Part shown: one piece after another, positions 40,292 through 48,833 of the stretch
How positions within the stretch are numbered: position 1 is the stretch's first letter
Layout: every line of letters begins with the position of its first letter
NCBI RefSeq assembly: GCF_014395785.1
Contig: NZ_CP060713.1
Coordinates: forward strand, 2,012,501 to 2,076,500
DNA length: 64,000 nucleotides
Direction of reading: 5' to 3'
Source of the DNA: Nocardioides mesophilus
GTDB lineage: Bacteria; Actinomycetota; Actinomycetes; Propionibacteriales; Nocardioidaceae
Made by a program: the position numbers and the translations under genes
The notes under the pieces: model-generated
The model's database searches: none
What the model saw: the letters and a program-made list of their open reading frames with translations, nothing else
What the model was told of the DNA's origin: nothing

Positions 40292-41704
40292 TCACCAGCT
40301 GAAGGTCTCGAGGTGGAACTGCTCGGGAGGAAGCCCGGCCGCCAGCGCGGTCTCGCGCACTGCGGCGGCCCAGGGCTCGGGGCCGCAGACGTAGAGGTCG
40401 CGCTCGACGAGGTCGGGGACCCAGAACCGCAGGGCGGTCAGGTCGGTGGCGGTGCCGACGTGGTCGCCGAGCCAGGACCGGGTGCTCCGCCGCCGGCCGG
40501 GCAGGTAGAGCACGTCGAGTCCGCGCTCGCGCTCCAGGGCGTTGAGCTCGTGGACGAACAGCGGCTGGTCGTGGAAGCGGTACAGCAGCACCGCCTCGCC
40601 GCGGCGGTAGGGCAACCCCTCGGCCAGGGCCCGCAGCGGCGTGATGCCGACCCCGGCCCCGATGAAGGCGACCTTGTGCCGCGAGCGTGCCCGCGGGCTC
40701 AGCCTTCCGTAGGGCCCCTCGAGCAGCACCGGCGTGCCGGGCCGCAGCCGCGACAGCCCCGCGCTGTCGTCGCCGAGCGCCTTCACGCTGATCCGCAGGC
40801 TCCGGGCGTCGGGCGCCGCCGAGAGCGAGTAGGGGTGCGCCCGGGTCCAGCCCTTGCGGCCCAGGAACCGCCAGGTGAAGAACTGCCCGGCCTCGGCGCC
40901 CAGCTCCTCGAGGTGCCGCCCGGTCATGTAGACCGAGACGGTGCCGTCGCCCTCGTGCACCACCGAGGTGACGCGGACCCGGTGCCGGGCGCTGCGCCAC
41001 AGCGGCAGCCCCACCCGGAAGACGAGCACGGCGGCAGCCGCCGCGGCCCATAACGTCCACCAGTACACGGTGGCCGCGGTCGAGGTGAGGAACTGCTGGC
41101 CGGTCCACAGCTGGTGCGGCAGGGCCAGGCCGACGCCGAGGTAGGCGTAGAGGTGCAGCAGGTGCCAGGACTCGTAGCGGATCCGCCGGCGGGCCGCTTT
41201 GATGCTGGTGAACACGACCAGCATCAGCGCGACGGTGCCGCCGAGCGCCAGCAGCATCCCGGGGTAGCCGGTGGTCAGCTGCCAGAACGTGCGCGGGGTC
41301 GCGGCGACCTGCCCGGCGGCGTACCCCCAGGTGATCAGCACGACGTGCGCCAGCATCAGGTTGAACGAGGTGAACCCGACGATCCGGTGGATCCGGGCCA
41401 GCCGGTCCTGGCCGAACGCGCCCTCGAGGACGGGCAGCCGCGCCATCAGCAGCACCTGGACGAGCAGCAGGTCGGAGGCGACCAGGCCGGTCAGCCGACC
41501 GGTCGAGGTGAGCCCCGACTGCCAGCCGGCAAGGTCGCGCAGCCCGCCGCCGGCGGCCCACCAGTAGGTCACCAGCAGCAGGCCCAGCCACAACGCCGTG
41601 CCGGCGATCAGCCGCACCCAGGAGTCCAGGCGCACGCGGTGGAACGGGTCGCCGAGGGCGTGGCCGCGCCGGTTCACCCCGCTGGCCGCCCGCACGGTCG
41701 TCAT
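40292..41704 (-). CDS. ferric-reductase-like membrane flavohaem protein
   Basis: 470 residues. The N-terminal half (about 30-240) is a ferric-reductase-like transmembrane domain with six helices and paired His that should hold haem (RIHRIVGF, LAHVVLITW, WHLLHLYAY). The C-terminal half is an FNR-like cytosolic domain: FAD motif AHPYSLSAAP, NAD(P) motif IGAGVGITPLRALA, and the C-terminal CGPEPW. It moves electrons from NAD(P)H across the membrane to the FMN-binding protein. It heads the compact operon with that protein and ApbE, and follows a small membrane-protein gene with 41701-41704 overlapping. Confidence 0.9.
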   Translation of the reverse strand: MTTVRAASGVNRRGHALGDPFHRVRLDSWVRLIAGTALWLGLLLVTYWWAAGGGLRDLAGWQSGLTSTGRLTGLVASDLLLVQVLLMARLPVLEGAFGQDRLARIHRIVGFTSFNLMLAHVVLITWGYAAGQVAATPRTFWQLTTGYPGMLLALGGTVALMLVVFTSIKAARRRIRYESWHLLHLYAYLGVGLALPHQLWTGQQFLTSTAATVYWWTLWAAAAAAVLVFRVGLPLWRSARHRVRVTSVVHEGDGTVSVYMTGRHLEELGAEAGQFFTWRFLGRKGWTRAHPYSLSAAPDARSLRISVKALGDDSAGLSRLRPGTPVLLEGPYGRLSPRARSRHKVAFIGAGVGITPLRALAEGLPYRRGEAVLLYRFHDQPLFVHELNALERERGLDVLYLPGRRRSTRSWLGDHVGTATDLTALRFWVPDLVERDLYVCGPEPWAAAVRETALAAGLPPEQFHLETFSW

Positions 41705-42263
41705 GTCGTCCGACTCGGCACCGCGGGCGGGGTGCTCGCGGTGCTGCCGGGGCCGGGGATCAGCTGGTGGGGAAGCCGCGCGGACTCCTGGTCCGGCAGC
41801 GCGCCGTGGCCGTCGTCGGCCTCCGGGGCGAGGTTCGGCGGCAGGCCCGGTGCGGTGCCCGGCGGGGCGTGGAACTGCTGGCCGTCCGGACCGCCCGCCT
41901 GACCGGGAGCGCCGTCGCTGACCAGACCGGCCCGGTCGTGCCCGGGCTCGGCGGTGGCGTGCCCGAGCGCCAGGCCCCCCGCGCCGCCGAGCGCCATCAG
42001 CCCGAGCGCGCCGCCGGCCGCCACCAGGGCGCCCCGGGTGCGGAGCCGGGCGAACCGCCCAGGACCGCGCGGGCCGGGCTGGTCCGGGTCGGGGGTACGG
42101 CGTCACCGGCCGGCCGCGACGACTCCGGGCCCGGGATCGGGCGGTCGGGGCGCGGTCCGGCTGCCGGGCCGAGAGGCGGCTGCGCCGGGACGGGGCGGGT
42201 GGCCTCGGGGCCGCCCGCGGGCTCCCAGCGGGATCCGCTGCGGGGGGTCGGCTCGTCGTTCAT
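41701..42263 (-). CDS. single-pass Pro/Gly-rich membrane protein, interrupted by an apparent 1-base frameshift
   Basis: The start at 42263 (MNDEPTPRSGSRW) has a good AGGAG and is followed by a Pro-rich cytoplasmic region. That frame ends at a TGA near 42001. The matching continuation, a basic stop-transfer segment (RFARLRTRGAL), one membrane helix (GALGLMALGGAGGLALG) and a Gly/Pro/His-rich outer part to 41701, is in another frame. The two frames join at a run of five C (minus strand, 42095-42091). One more C would give a continuous 187-residue protein reading DAVPPDPDQPGP. The stop overlaps the start of the ferric-reductase-like gene, so it is the operon's first gene. Sequencing error, slippage or true loss are all possible. 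Confidence 0.6.
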
Positions 42264-42337
42264 CTCTGCTCCTGTCGTCGGGGTGCAACGACAGCCTCAC
42301 CGGACAGCCTGGACGGACGGAGTGAACGACCTGTGGG

Positions 42338-43825
42338 TCACCTGTGGATTGGCGGGCGGACCGGCAGCGACACGGTGAAGGCCGTGTGGCCGGGGCGCGA
42401 GGACACCGTGATCCGGCCGCCGTGCGCCTCGGTGATCGCCTTGGCCAGGGAGAGGCCCAGCCCGGCCCCGCCGCTGGCGCGGGTGCGTGCCGAGTCGCCC
42501 CGGGTGAAGCGCTCGAAGACGCTGTCGCGCAGGTCCGCGGGGAGCCCCGGCCCGTCGTCGAGCACGCTCAGCACCGCGGTCGCACGATCCGCGGCGAGGT
42601 GCGCCCCGACCGTGACCGTGGTGCCGGCGGGGGTGTGCCGCCGGGCGTTGGCGAGCAGGTTGGCCAGCACCTGGTGCAGCCGCTGCTCGTCGCCGACCAC
42701 CACGACCGGCTCGTCGGGCAGGTCCAGGGCCCAGCGGTGGTCCGGCGCCATCACCCGCGAGTCGCCGACCGACTCGAGCACCATCTTGGTCAGATCCACG
42801 TCGGCCCGCTCGAGCGGTCGGCCGGCGTCCAGCCGGGCCAGCAGCAGCAGGTCCTCGACGAGCGCCGACATCCGGGCCGCCTCGACCTCGACCTTGGCCA
42901 TCGCCTGCCGCAGCTGGGCGGCGTCGGGCTCTGCGCTGCGCCGGCTCAGCTGGGCGTAGCCGTTGATGGTGGCCAGCGGGGTTCGCAGCTCGTGCGAGGC
43001 GTCGGCCACGAACTGCCTCACCTGCTGCTCGCTGCGGTGCCGCTCGTCGAGGGAGCGCTCCACGTGGCCGAGCAGCGTGTTGAGGGCCGAGCCGACCTGG
43101 CCGATCTCGGTGCGCTCGTCGGTGAGCGGCTCGGGGACCCGGGCGGTCATCCCGATCTCGCCGGTGGCCAGGGGGAGCTGGGCGACCTCGTGGGCGGTGC
43201 GGGCGACCTGGTGCAGCGGACGCATCTGCCGGCGTACGACGACCAGCGCGATGCCGCCGGCGGCGAGGATCCCGGCCAGGATGAACAGCACCTCGCCGCT
43301 GACCAGCTTGCGGATGGTGGCGTCGACGTCCCGGGTCGGCAGCCCGGCCGCCACGTCGAACGAGCCGTTGTCGGTGACCGCCACCCGGTAGTCGCCGAGG
43401 CCGCGGAGGTCGACGCCGTGCGGGGCTCCGTCGGCGGGCACCGCGCGCAGGGCCGCGAGCGCCGCGCGGGAGAGCGGGGCGAGGTCGCCGTCCTCGGTGA
43501 TCACCTGGCCGAGGGCGGCGCCGGTGGTGAGGTACGCCGCGACGGTGCCGGTCTCCTGGCCGCGACCCGGCTCGACGTCGGGGAGGCCGTGGACGTCGGT
43601 GTCCCCGCTCCCCTCGTGGTCGCCGTCCGGGTCGGTCGCCGGCGCGGGGCCGTCGCGCAGCGCGCGGGCGGAGGTCAGCTGGACCTCGGTGTCGAGCCGG
43701 TCCAGCAGGTAGGACCGGATCGCGACGGTGGTCGCGACCGCGATCAGCAGGCTGACCACGGTCACCAGCAGGACCGCGGTCAGCACCAGCCGGCTGGTCA
43801 GGGACGAGGGCAGGAGCCGCCGCAC
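42338..43825 (-). CDS. sensor histidine kinase
   Basis: 495 residues. Two membrane helices (about 13-36 and 178-198) flank an extracellular sensor of about 140 residues. Then come HAMP (about 200-260), the dimerisation/phosphoacceptor domain with ASHELRTPLATI (His about 278), and an ATPase domain with LLANARRHTP (N box), DDGPGLP (G1) and GGAGLGLSLAKAI (G2). It is the MprB/TcrY-like type of the OmpR class. It starts four bases after the response regulator stop. The flavinylation operon begins 74 bp downstream on the same strand, so it is a likely target. Confidence 0.94.
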   Translation of the reverse strand: MRRLLPSSLTSRLVLTAVLLVTVVSLLIAVATTVAIRSYLLDRLDTEVQLTSARALRDGPAPATDPDGDHEGSGDTDVHGLPDVEPGRGQETGTVAAYLTTGAALGQVITEDGDLAPLSRAALAALRAVPADGAPHGVDLRGLGDYRVAVTDNGSFDVAAGLPTRDVDATIRKLVSGEVLFILAGILAAGGIALVVVRRQMRPLHQVARTAHEVAQLPLATGEIGMTARVPEPLTDERTEIGQVGSALNTLLGHVERSLDERHRSEQQVRQFVADASHELRTPLATINGYAQLSRRSAEPDAAQLRQAMAKVEVEAARMSALVEDLLLLARLDAGRPLERADVDLTKMVLESVGDSRVMAPDHRWALDLPDEPVVVVGDEQRLHQVLANLLANARRHTPAGTTVTVGAHLAADRATAVLSVLDDGPGLPADLRDSVFERFTRGDSARTRASGGAGLGLSLAKAITEAHGGRITVSSRPGHTAFTVSLPVRPPIHR

Positions 43826-43829
43826 GGGG

Positions 43830-44567
43830 TCAGCCCGCGGGCTTCAGGACGTAGCCCGCGCCGCGCATCGTGTGGATCATGGGCTCCCGGCCGGCGTCCA
43901 CCTTCTTGCGGAGGTAGGAGATGTAGAGCTCCACGACGTTCGCCTGGCCGCCGAAGTCGTAGTTCCACACCCGGTCGAGGATCTGCGCCTTGGAGAGCAC
44001 CCGGCGCGGGTTGCGCATCAGGAACCGCAGCAGCTCGAACTCGGTGGCGGTGAGCGCGATCTCCTCGCCGTCGCGGCGCACCTCGTGGCTGTCCTCGTCG
44101 AGGACGAGGTCGCCGACGGTGAGCACGGCGCTCTCCCGCCGGTCGCTGGCCCCGGCCCGGCGCATCAGCCCGCGCAGCCGGGCCACCACCTCCTCGAGGC
44201 TGAACGGCTTGGTGACGTAGTCGTCGCCGCCCGCCGTCAGCCCGGCCACCCGGTCCTCGACGGAGTCGCGCGCGGTCAGGAAGAGCACGGGTACGTCGGG
44301 GTGGTGGGCGCGCACCCGGCGCAGCACCTCCATGCCGTCGAAGTCGGGCAGCATCATGTCGAGGACGACCGCGTCGGGGCGCTCCTCCTTGGCGGCCTTG
44401 ACCGCCCCGCGGCCGGTGTGGGCCGTCGCGGTCTGCCAGCCCTCGTAGCGCAGCGCCATGCTGAGCAGCTCGGCGATGTTGACCTCGTCGTCGACGATCA
44501 GGACCCGCAGCGGCGACCCGTCGGGGCGCGTCAGCTGCGCGGAGGCCTGGGTCACGCCTCCCAGCAT
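43830..44567 (-). CDS. OmpR-family response regulator
   Basis: 245 residues. The receiver domain has DDE (about 26-28), the phosphoacceptor Asp in VVLDMMLPDFDGM (about 70), Thr in FLTARD, and Lys in YVTKPFS. The C-terminal winged helix has LTATEFELLRFLMRNPRRVLSK and the trans-activation end YLRKKVD...IHTMRGAGYVL. It pairs with the histidine kinase downstream. ATG 44567 is used; GTG 44555 is possible but has its GGGAGG only one base away. DNA targets unknown. Confidence 0.94.
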   Translation of the reverse strand: MLGGVTQASAQLTRPDGSPLRVLIVDDEVNIAELLSMALRYEGWQTATAHTGRGAVKAAKEERPDAVVLDMMLPDFDGMEVLRRVRAHHPDVPVLFLTARDSVEDRVAGLTAGGDDYVTKPFSLEEVVARLRGLMRRAGASDRRESAVLTVGDLVLDEDSHEVRRDGEEIALTATEFELLRFLMRNPRRVLSKAQILDRVWNYDFGGQANVVELYISYLRKKVDAGREPMIHTMRGAGYVLKPAG

Positions 44568-44619
44568 GACGCAGCCGGCCCGCGGCGTCCTGGCAAAAGG
44601 CTGTGCGTTCCCTGTGCCT

Positions 44620-45816
44620 TCACTCGATGACGCGCAGCCGCACCGTCTCCGGGACCTCGCGCAGCTCGGCGAGCATCTCGGGGGTGGGCTCGGAGGCGGT
44701 GTCGGTGACGACGTACCCGGTGTGGCCGCGGGTGGCGAGCACCTGGCCGTCGATGTTGACCTCGTGCGCGGCGAGTACCTGGTTGAGGTGGGCGAGCACC
44801 CCGGGGGTGTTCTGGTGCAGGTGCGCGATCCGCTGGGCGTGCACCGACCGGTCGGGGGTCAGCGTCGGCAGGTTCACCGACAAGGTGGTGCTGCCCAGGT
44901 GCACGTAGTCGCGGAGCTTGCCGCCGACGAACCGGCCGATGTCCTCCTGCGCCTCCTCGGTGGAGCCGCCCACGTGCGGCGTGAGGATCACGTTGGGCAG
45001 CCCGCGCAGCGGCGAGTCGAACCGGTCGCCGCGGCTCAGCGGCTCGTCGGGGAAGACGTCGACCGCGGCGCCGGCCAGGTGGCCGGAGGTGACGCTCTCG
45101 GCCAGCGCGTCGTAGTCGACGACGAACCCGCGGGACAGGTTCAGGAACAGCGAGCGGGGCCGCATCCGGGCGAACTGCTCGGCGCCGAAGATGCCGGCGT
45201 TCCCGGCGCGTCCGTCGACGTGCAGCGTCACCGTCTCCACCGAGTCCAGCAGCTCGCCGAGGGAGGAGCAGCGGCGCGCGTTGCCGAGCGCCAGCTTGTC
45301 CTCGGTGTCGTAGAAGAAGACCTGCATGCCGAGCATCTCGGCGACCACCGACAGCTGCGAGCCGATGTTGCCGTAGCCCACGATGCCCAGGGTGCGGCCG
45401 CGGATCTCGTGGCTGCCGGTCGAGGACTTGTCCCACACCCCGTCGTGCAGGGCGCGGTCCCGCTCGGTCAGCCGGCGGGCCATCGCGATGATGTTCGCCA
45501 CCGCGAGCTCCACCACCGAGCGGGTGTTGGAGTACGGCGCGTTGAAGACCCCGATGCCGTGCCGGGTGGCGGCGTCCAGCGCGATCTGGTTGGTGCCGAT
45601 GCAGAACGCGCCGATCGCCACCAGGTCCGGCCGGGCGTCCAGGACCCTCGCGGTCACCGAGGTCTTCGAGCGGATGCCGAGCAGGTCGACACCGTCGAGC
45701 GCGGCGATCAGGTCGTCCTCGCCGAGCGCGGCGGTGCGCAGGTCGACCTCGACCCCCGCCTCCCCCAGGATCGTCGCGGCCAGCGGGTGCGGGTTCTCGA
45801 GCAGCAGTGCCTTCAC
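44620..45816 (-). CDS. serA: D-3-phosphoglycerate dehydrogenase
   Basis: 398 residues from GTG 45816, with GGGAGG eight bases upstream. It is the E. coli-like form with a C-terminal ACT domain (about 320-398, PGVLAHLNQVLAAHEVNI) but no long ASB insert. NAD-binding GYGNIGSQLS, the catalytic Arg in NLSRGFVVD, Glu in PLSRGDRF-region, and His in TPHVGGSTEEAQ are present. It oxidises 3-phosphoglycerate as the first step of serine synthesis, inhibited through the ACT domain. It stands alone, divergent from the AGE epimerase gene. Confidence 0.92.
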   Translation of the reverse strand: MKALLLENPHPLAATILGEAGVEVDLRTAALGEDDLIAALDGVDLLGIRSKTSVTARVLDARPDLVAIGAFCIGTNQIALDAATRHGIGVFNAPYSNTRSVVELAVANIIAMARRLTERDRALHDGVWDKSSTGSHEIRGRTLGIVGYGNIGSQLSVVAEMLGMQVFFYDTEDKLALGNARRCSSLGELLDSVETVTLHVDGRAGNAGIFGAEQFARMRPRSLFLNLSRGFVVDYDALAESVTSGHLAGAAVDVFPDEPLSRGDRFDSPLRGLPNVILTPHVGGSTEEAQEDIGRFVGGKLRDYVHLGSTTLSVNLPTLTPDRSVHAQRIAHLHQNTPGVLAHLNQVLAAHEVNIDGQVLATRGHTGYVVTDTASEPTPEMLAELREVPETVRLRVIE

Positions 45817-45897
45817 GCCCCCAGCCTCCCAGGCGGCCTCCCGACGGTCGGGGCCGGGACCCGGCCGGTGAACCGGGAGGGATGAGAGGCTCGCCCC

Positions 45898-47127
45898 GTG
45901 ACCTCGTGGATCGACTCCGATGAGCACGGGAGCCGGCTGGCCGCCGAACGGCAGCGGCTGCTCGGCTTCGGCCTGGGGACGGCGCACCCGCTCGGCGGCG
46001 CCGCCTGGCTCGACGACGCCGGCAACCCCGACCTCGAGCGGCCGGTGCAGACCTGGATCACCGCCCGGATGGTGCACGTCTACGGCCTGGGTCTGCTGCT
46101 CGGCCGTGAGGACTGCCGCCCGGTGGCCGAGGCGGCGCTGGCCGGGCTGACCGGCCCCCTGCACGACGGTGAGCGGGGCGGCTGGTTCGCCGCCGTACTC
46201 GCGGACGGGTCGCCGGAGCCGCCGGCCGAGAAGTCCTGCTACGCCCACGCCTTCGTGGTGCTCGCCGCCTCGACCGCGACCCTCGCCGCCCTCGACGGCG
46301 GTCGCGCGCTCCTGGAGCAGGCGACCCGCGTGCTCGAGGACCGGTTCTGGGACGACGAGGCGGGACTGTGCCGCGACTCCTGGGACCGCGGCTGGAGCGT
46401 CGCGGACGGCTACCGCGGCATCAACGCCAACATGCACGCCGTCGAGGCGATGCTCTCCGCCGTCGATGCCGGCGCCGACCCGGTCTGGCGGCAGCGCGCG
46501 CTGCGGATCTGCCGGTTCGTCGAGCGGCAGGCGCGAGGCAACCACTGGCGGATCCCCGAGCACTACGACGCGTCCTGGGTCGCCCTCCCGGACTACCACC
46601 GGGAGAACCCGCGGGACCCGTTCAAGCCGTTCGGTGCCACGGTCGGCCACGGCTTCGAGTGGGCCCGGCTGATGCTGCACCTGGAGGCGGCCCTCGGCAC
46701 GCAGGCGCCGGACTGGCTCGCCCCGGCGGCGGTGTCGCTGTTCGACCGGGCCGCCACCGACGGCTGGGCGGTCGACGGGGAGCCGGGCTTCGTCTACACC
46801 ACCGACTGGGCGGGCGTCCCGGTCGTGCGCGAGCGGATGCACTGGGTCGCCGCCGAGGCGGTCGCGGCGGCGGCGGTGCTGCACCGGCGGACCGGGAAGG
46901 AGCGCTACGCCCGGCTCTACCGCACCTGGTGGGAGTACGTCGACACCGCGCTCGTCGACCGGGACGCGGGCTCCTGGCACCACGAGCTCGACGTGCACAA
47001 CCAGCCGGCGGCCACCGTCTGGCCGGGCAAGCCGGACCTCTACCACGCGGTGCAGGCCACCCTGGTGCCGCGACTGCCGCTGGCCCCGATGCCGGCCGCC
47101 GCCGTGCGGGCCGGGTCGACCGGCTGA
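45898..47127 (+). CDS. AGE-family sugar epimerase/isomerase
   Basis: 409 residues from GTG 45898. It has the (alpha/alpha)6-barrel pattern of N-acylglucosamine 2-epimerase/mannose isomerase/YihS proteins. Blocks carrying likely catalytic His and Arg residues are TWITARMVHVYGL, CYAHAFVVLAAS, NANMHAVEAML, FGATVGHGFEWARL and WPGKPDLYHAVQ. The block set fits mannose or sulfoquinovose aldose-ketose isomerases better than N-acetylglucosamine epimerase, but the substrate is not certain. No sugar transporter or kinase is adjacent. Confidence 0.87.
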   Translation: MTSWIDSDEHGSRLAAERQRLLGFGLGTAHPLGGAAWLDDAGNPDLERPVQTWITARMVHVYGLGLLLGREDCRPVAEAALAGLTGPLHDGERGGWFAAVLADGSPEPPAEKSCYAHAFVVLAASTATLAALDGGRALLEQATRVLEDRFWDDEAGLCRDSWDRGWSVADGYRGINANMHAVEAMLSAVDAGADPVWRQRALRICRFVERQARGNHWRIPEHYDASWVALPDYHRENPRDPFKPFGATVGHGFEWARLMLHLEAALGTQAPDWLAPAAVSLFDRAATDGWAVDGEPGFVYTTDWAGVPVVRERMHWVAAEAVAAAAVLHRRTGKERYARLYRTWWEYVDTALVDRDAGSWHHELDVHNQPAATVWPGKPDLYHAVQATLVPRLPLAPMPAAAVRAGSTG

Positions 47128-47137
47128 CCGGCGCGCC

Positions 47138-48196
47138 CTACACCGGCTCCGCCTCGCCCTCCCCCTCAGCCGGCCGGGGACGGGTCAGCCGGGCCAGCAG
47201 CGGCACCATGAGCAGCGCCGCGAACAGCCGCAGCACCTGCAGGCTGAAGACCAGGCCGGTGTCGGCCCCGGTGGACAGCGCAATCGCCACCACGGCGTAC
47301 AACCCGCCCGGGGTGGTGGCCAGGTAGGCGTCGAGCGGGCTGATCCCGGTGGTCAGCGAGACGACGTAGCCGATCGCCGCGCAGGTGAGGATCGTGCCGG
47401 CCACCTGGATCAGCGCGAGCGGCAGCAGCCGCATGATGAGCCGCAGCGTCTGCGGGGTGAACTTCACGCCGACCTGGACGCCGATCACCACGTAGCCGGC
47501 GTTGAGCAGCACCGTGGGCACCGTCGCGTCGCCGAACAGCCCGGTCCCGGCGAGCAGCACGCTGACCAGCATCGGCAGCAGCACCGCGCCGCCCGGGAAG
47601 GACAGGTAGCGCACCGCGACCAGGCCGATCCCGAGCGCGATCAGCGTGAACGCGTACGCCGTCCAGGACGCGCCGGCCCCGCTCTGCGGGCCGCCGGTCA
47701 ACGAGGCGGACGGGTCGATCAGCCCCGCCACCACCGGCATCGTGAAGAGCACGACGAGCACGCGCAGGTACTGGATGGTCGCCACCACCGGCTCGTCGGC
47801 GCCGGCGTCCCGGGCGGTCGCCACCACCCCGGAGGCACCGCCGGCGATGGAGGCGAAGCTGGCCGTCGTGGCGGTGACGCCGGGCTGCAGCCGCAGCACC
47901 TGGCCCCAGGCGAGGCTGGAGAGCAGCGTCCCGGCGAGCGCCAGCGCGATCACCCAGCCGTGCTCGGCGAAGGTGTCGAGCAGCTCGACGGTGACCAGGG
48001 TTCCCACCGAGACCCCGATGACCGCCTGCCCGAGGGTGCCCGCGGAGCGCGGGACGTCCGGCGCCTGGGCCGCCATCGAGGTGACCAGGCCGCCGACGAG
48101 CGCGCCGAGCAGGTACGGCGCCGGGGCGCCCGCCAGCGTCAGGGCGCCGATCGAGGCCGCCACGAGCACCCCGAGGAGCAGCCACCGTCTCAGCAC
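47138..48196 (-). CDS. AbrB-family (AmoA-like, Gate) membrane permease
   Basis: 352 residues with about ten membrane helices in two repeats. The family blocks are LLGALVGGL near the first helix, LGQAVIGVSVG, and the second-repeat equivalent LLNAGYVVIGVQVG, plus TTPGGLYAVVAIA and FSLQVLRLF. The name AbrB here refers to the old E. coli membrane gene, not the Bacillus DNA-binding protein. The family is thought to transport small organic compounds. GTG 48196 is the start. It is divergent from the nuclease gene. Confidence 0.85.
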   Translation of the reverse strand: MLRRWLLLGVLVAASIGALTLAGAPAPYLLGALVGGLVTSMAAQAPDVPRSAGTLGQAVIGVSVGTLVTVELLDTFAEHGWVIALALAGTLLSSLAWGQVLRLQPGVTATTASFASIAGGASGVVATARDAGADEPVVATIQYLRVLVVLFTMPVVAGLIDPSASLTGGPQSGAGASWTAYAFTLIALGIGLVAVRYLSFPGGAVLLPMLVSVLLAGTGLFGDATVPTVLLNAGYVVIGVQVGVKFTPQTLRLIMRLLPLALIQVAGTILTCAAIGYVVSLTTGISPLDAYLATTPGGLYAVVAIALSTGADTGLVFSLQVLRLFAALLMVPLLARLTRPRPAEGEGEAEPV

Positions 48197-48247
48197 CGAC
48201 CTACCCTAGGTGCCCGGTGCGCAGCGGCGAGAGGTGGTGACCGGTCG

Positions 48248-48820
48248 GTGGTCGACGCAGCATCCGTGCGTCGTCGGGGCAGCGTCACCTTGTGCCTCGT
48301 CGTCGCCCTGGCCTGGGGCGGCTGCACCTTCGGTTCCGGCTCGGCCGACCACGGCGACGGCGGTGCGGACGGGCACGCCGACGGCCGGCTGCACCGGGTC
48401 GTCCGCGTGGTCGACGGCGACACGGTGCACGTCGACTGGCGGGGCGAGGACACCACGGTGCGGATCATCGGCATCGACACCCCCGAGTCGGTGAGCCCGA
48501 GCACCCCGGACGAGTGCTGGGGCTCGCGCGCCACCCGGGCCGCCGAGGGGCTGCTGGAGGGGCGCCGGGTGGCGGTGGTGCTGGATCCTTCGCAGGGGCG
48601 GCGCGACGTCTACGGCCGGCTGCTGGCGTACCTCGACATCGAGGGTGGGCAGGACTTCGGCGAGGCGATGATCCGGGCCGGCGACGCGGTGGAGTACACC
48701 TACGACGACCCCTACGCGCGCCAGGCGGGCTACCGGTCCGCCGAGCGTGCCGCCCGAGCGGCCGACCGTGGGCTGTGGGGCGCCTGCGGCGGACCGGATC
48801 GGCCGCTCAAGGGCCCGTGA
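48248..48820 (+). CDS. secreted thermonuclease-like protein (SNase domain)
   Basis: 190 residues from GTG 48248. The N-terminal export signal (VTLCLVVALAWGGC) has a Cys that may be a lipoprotein site, though the preceding residues are not a perfect lipobox. A Gly/His/Asp-rich spacer follows. The SNase domain (about 50-180) shows VVRVVDGDTVHV, the catalytic Arg-Asp in VRIIGIDTPE, the Glu-bearing CWGSRATRA, and YGRLLAYL with the second Arg. It cleaves DNA and RNA with Ca2+ and should act outside the cell. Confidence 0.87.
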   Translation: MVDAASVRRRGSVTLCLVVALAWGGCTFGSGSADHGDGGADGHADGRLHRVVRVVDGDTVHVDWRGEDTTVRIIGIDTPESVSPSTPDECWGSRATRAAEGLLEGRRVAVVLDPSQGRRDVYGRLLAYLDIEGGQDFGEAMIRAGDAVEYTYDDPYARQAGYRSAERAARAADRGLWGACGGPDRPLKGP

Positions 48821-48833
48821 CAGACTCGCCGTC

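Noticed and set aside
41997-42263. An independent 88-codon gene at 41997-42263
   Set aside because: It has no sense as a separate protein: it stops just where the matching membrane segment continues in another frame. Treated as the 5' part of a frameshifted gene.
48248-48300. Certain lipoprotein signal on the nuclease
   Set aside because: The Cys is preceded by W-G-G, a poor lipobox; recorded only as a possible lipoprotein or signal-peptidase-I substrate.
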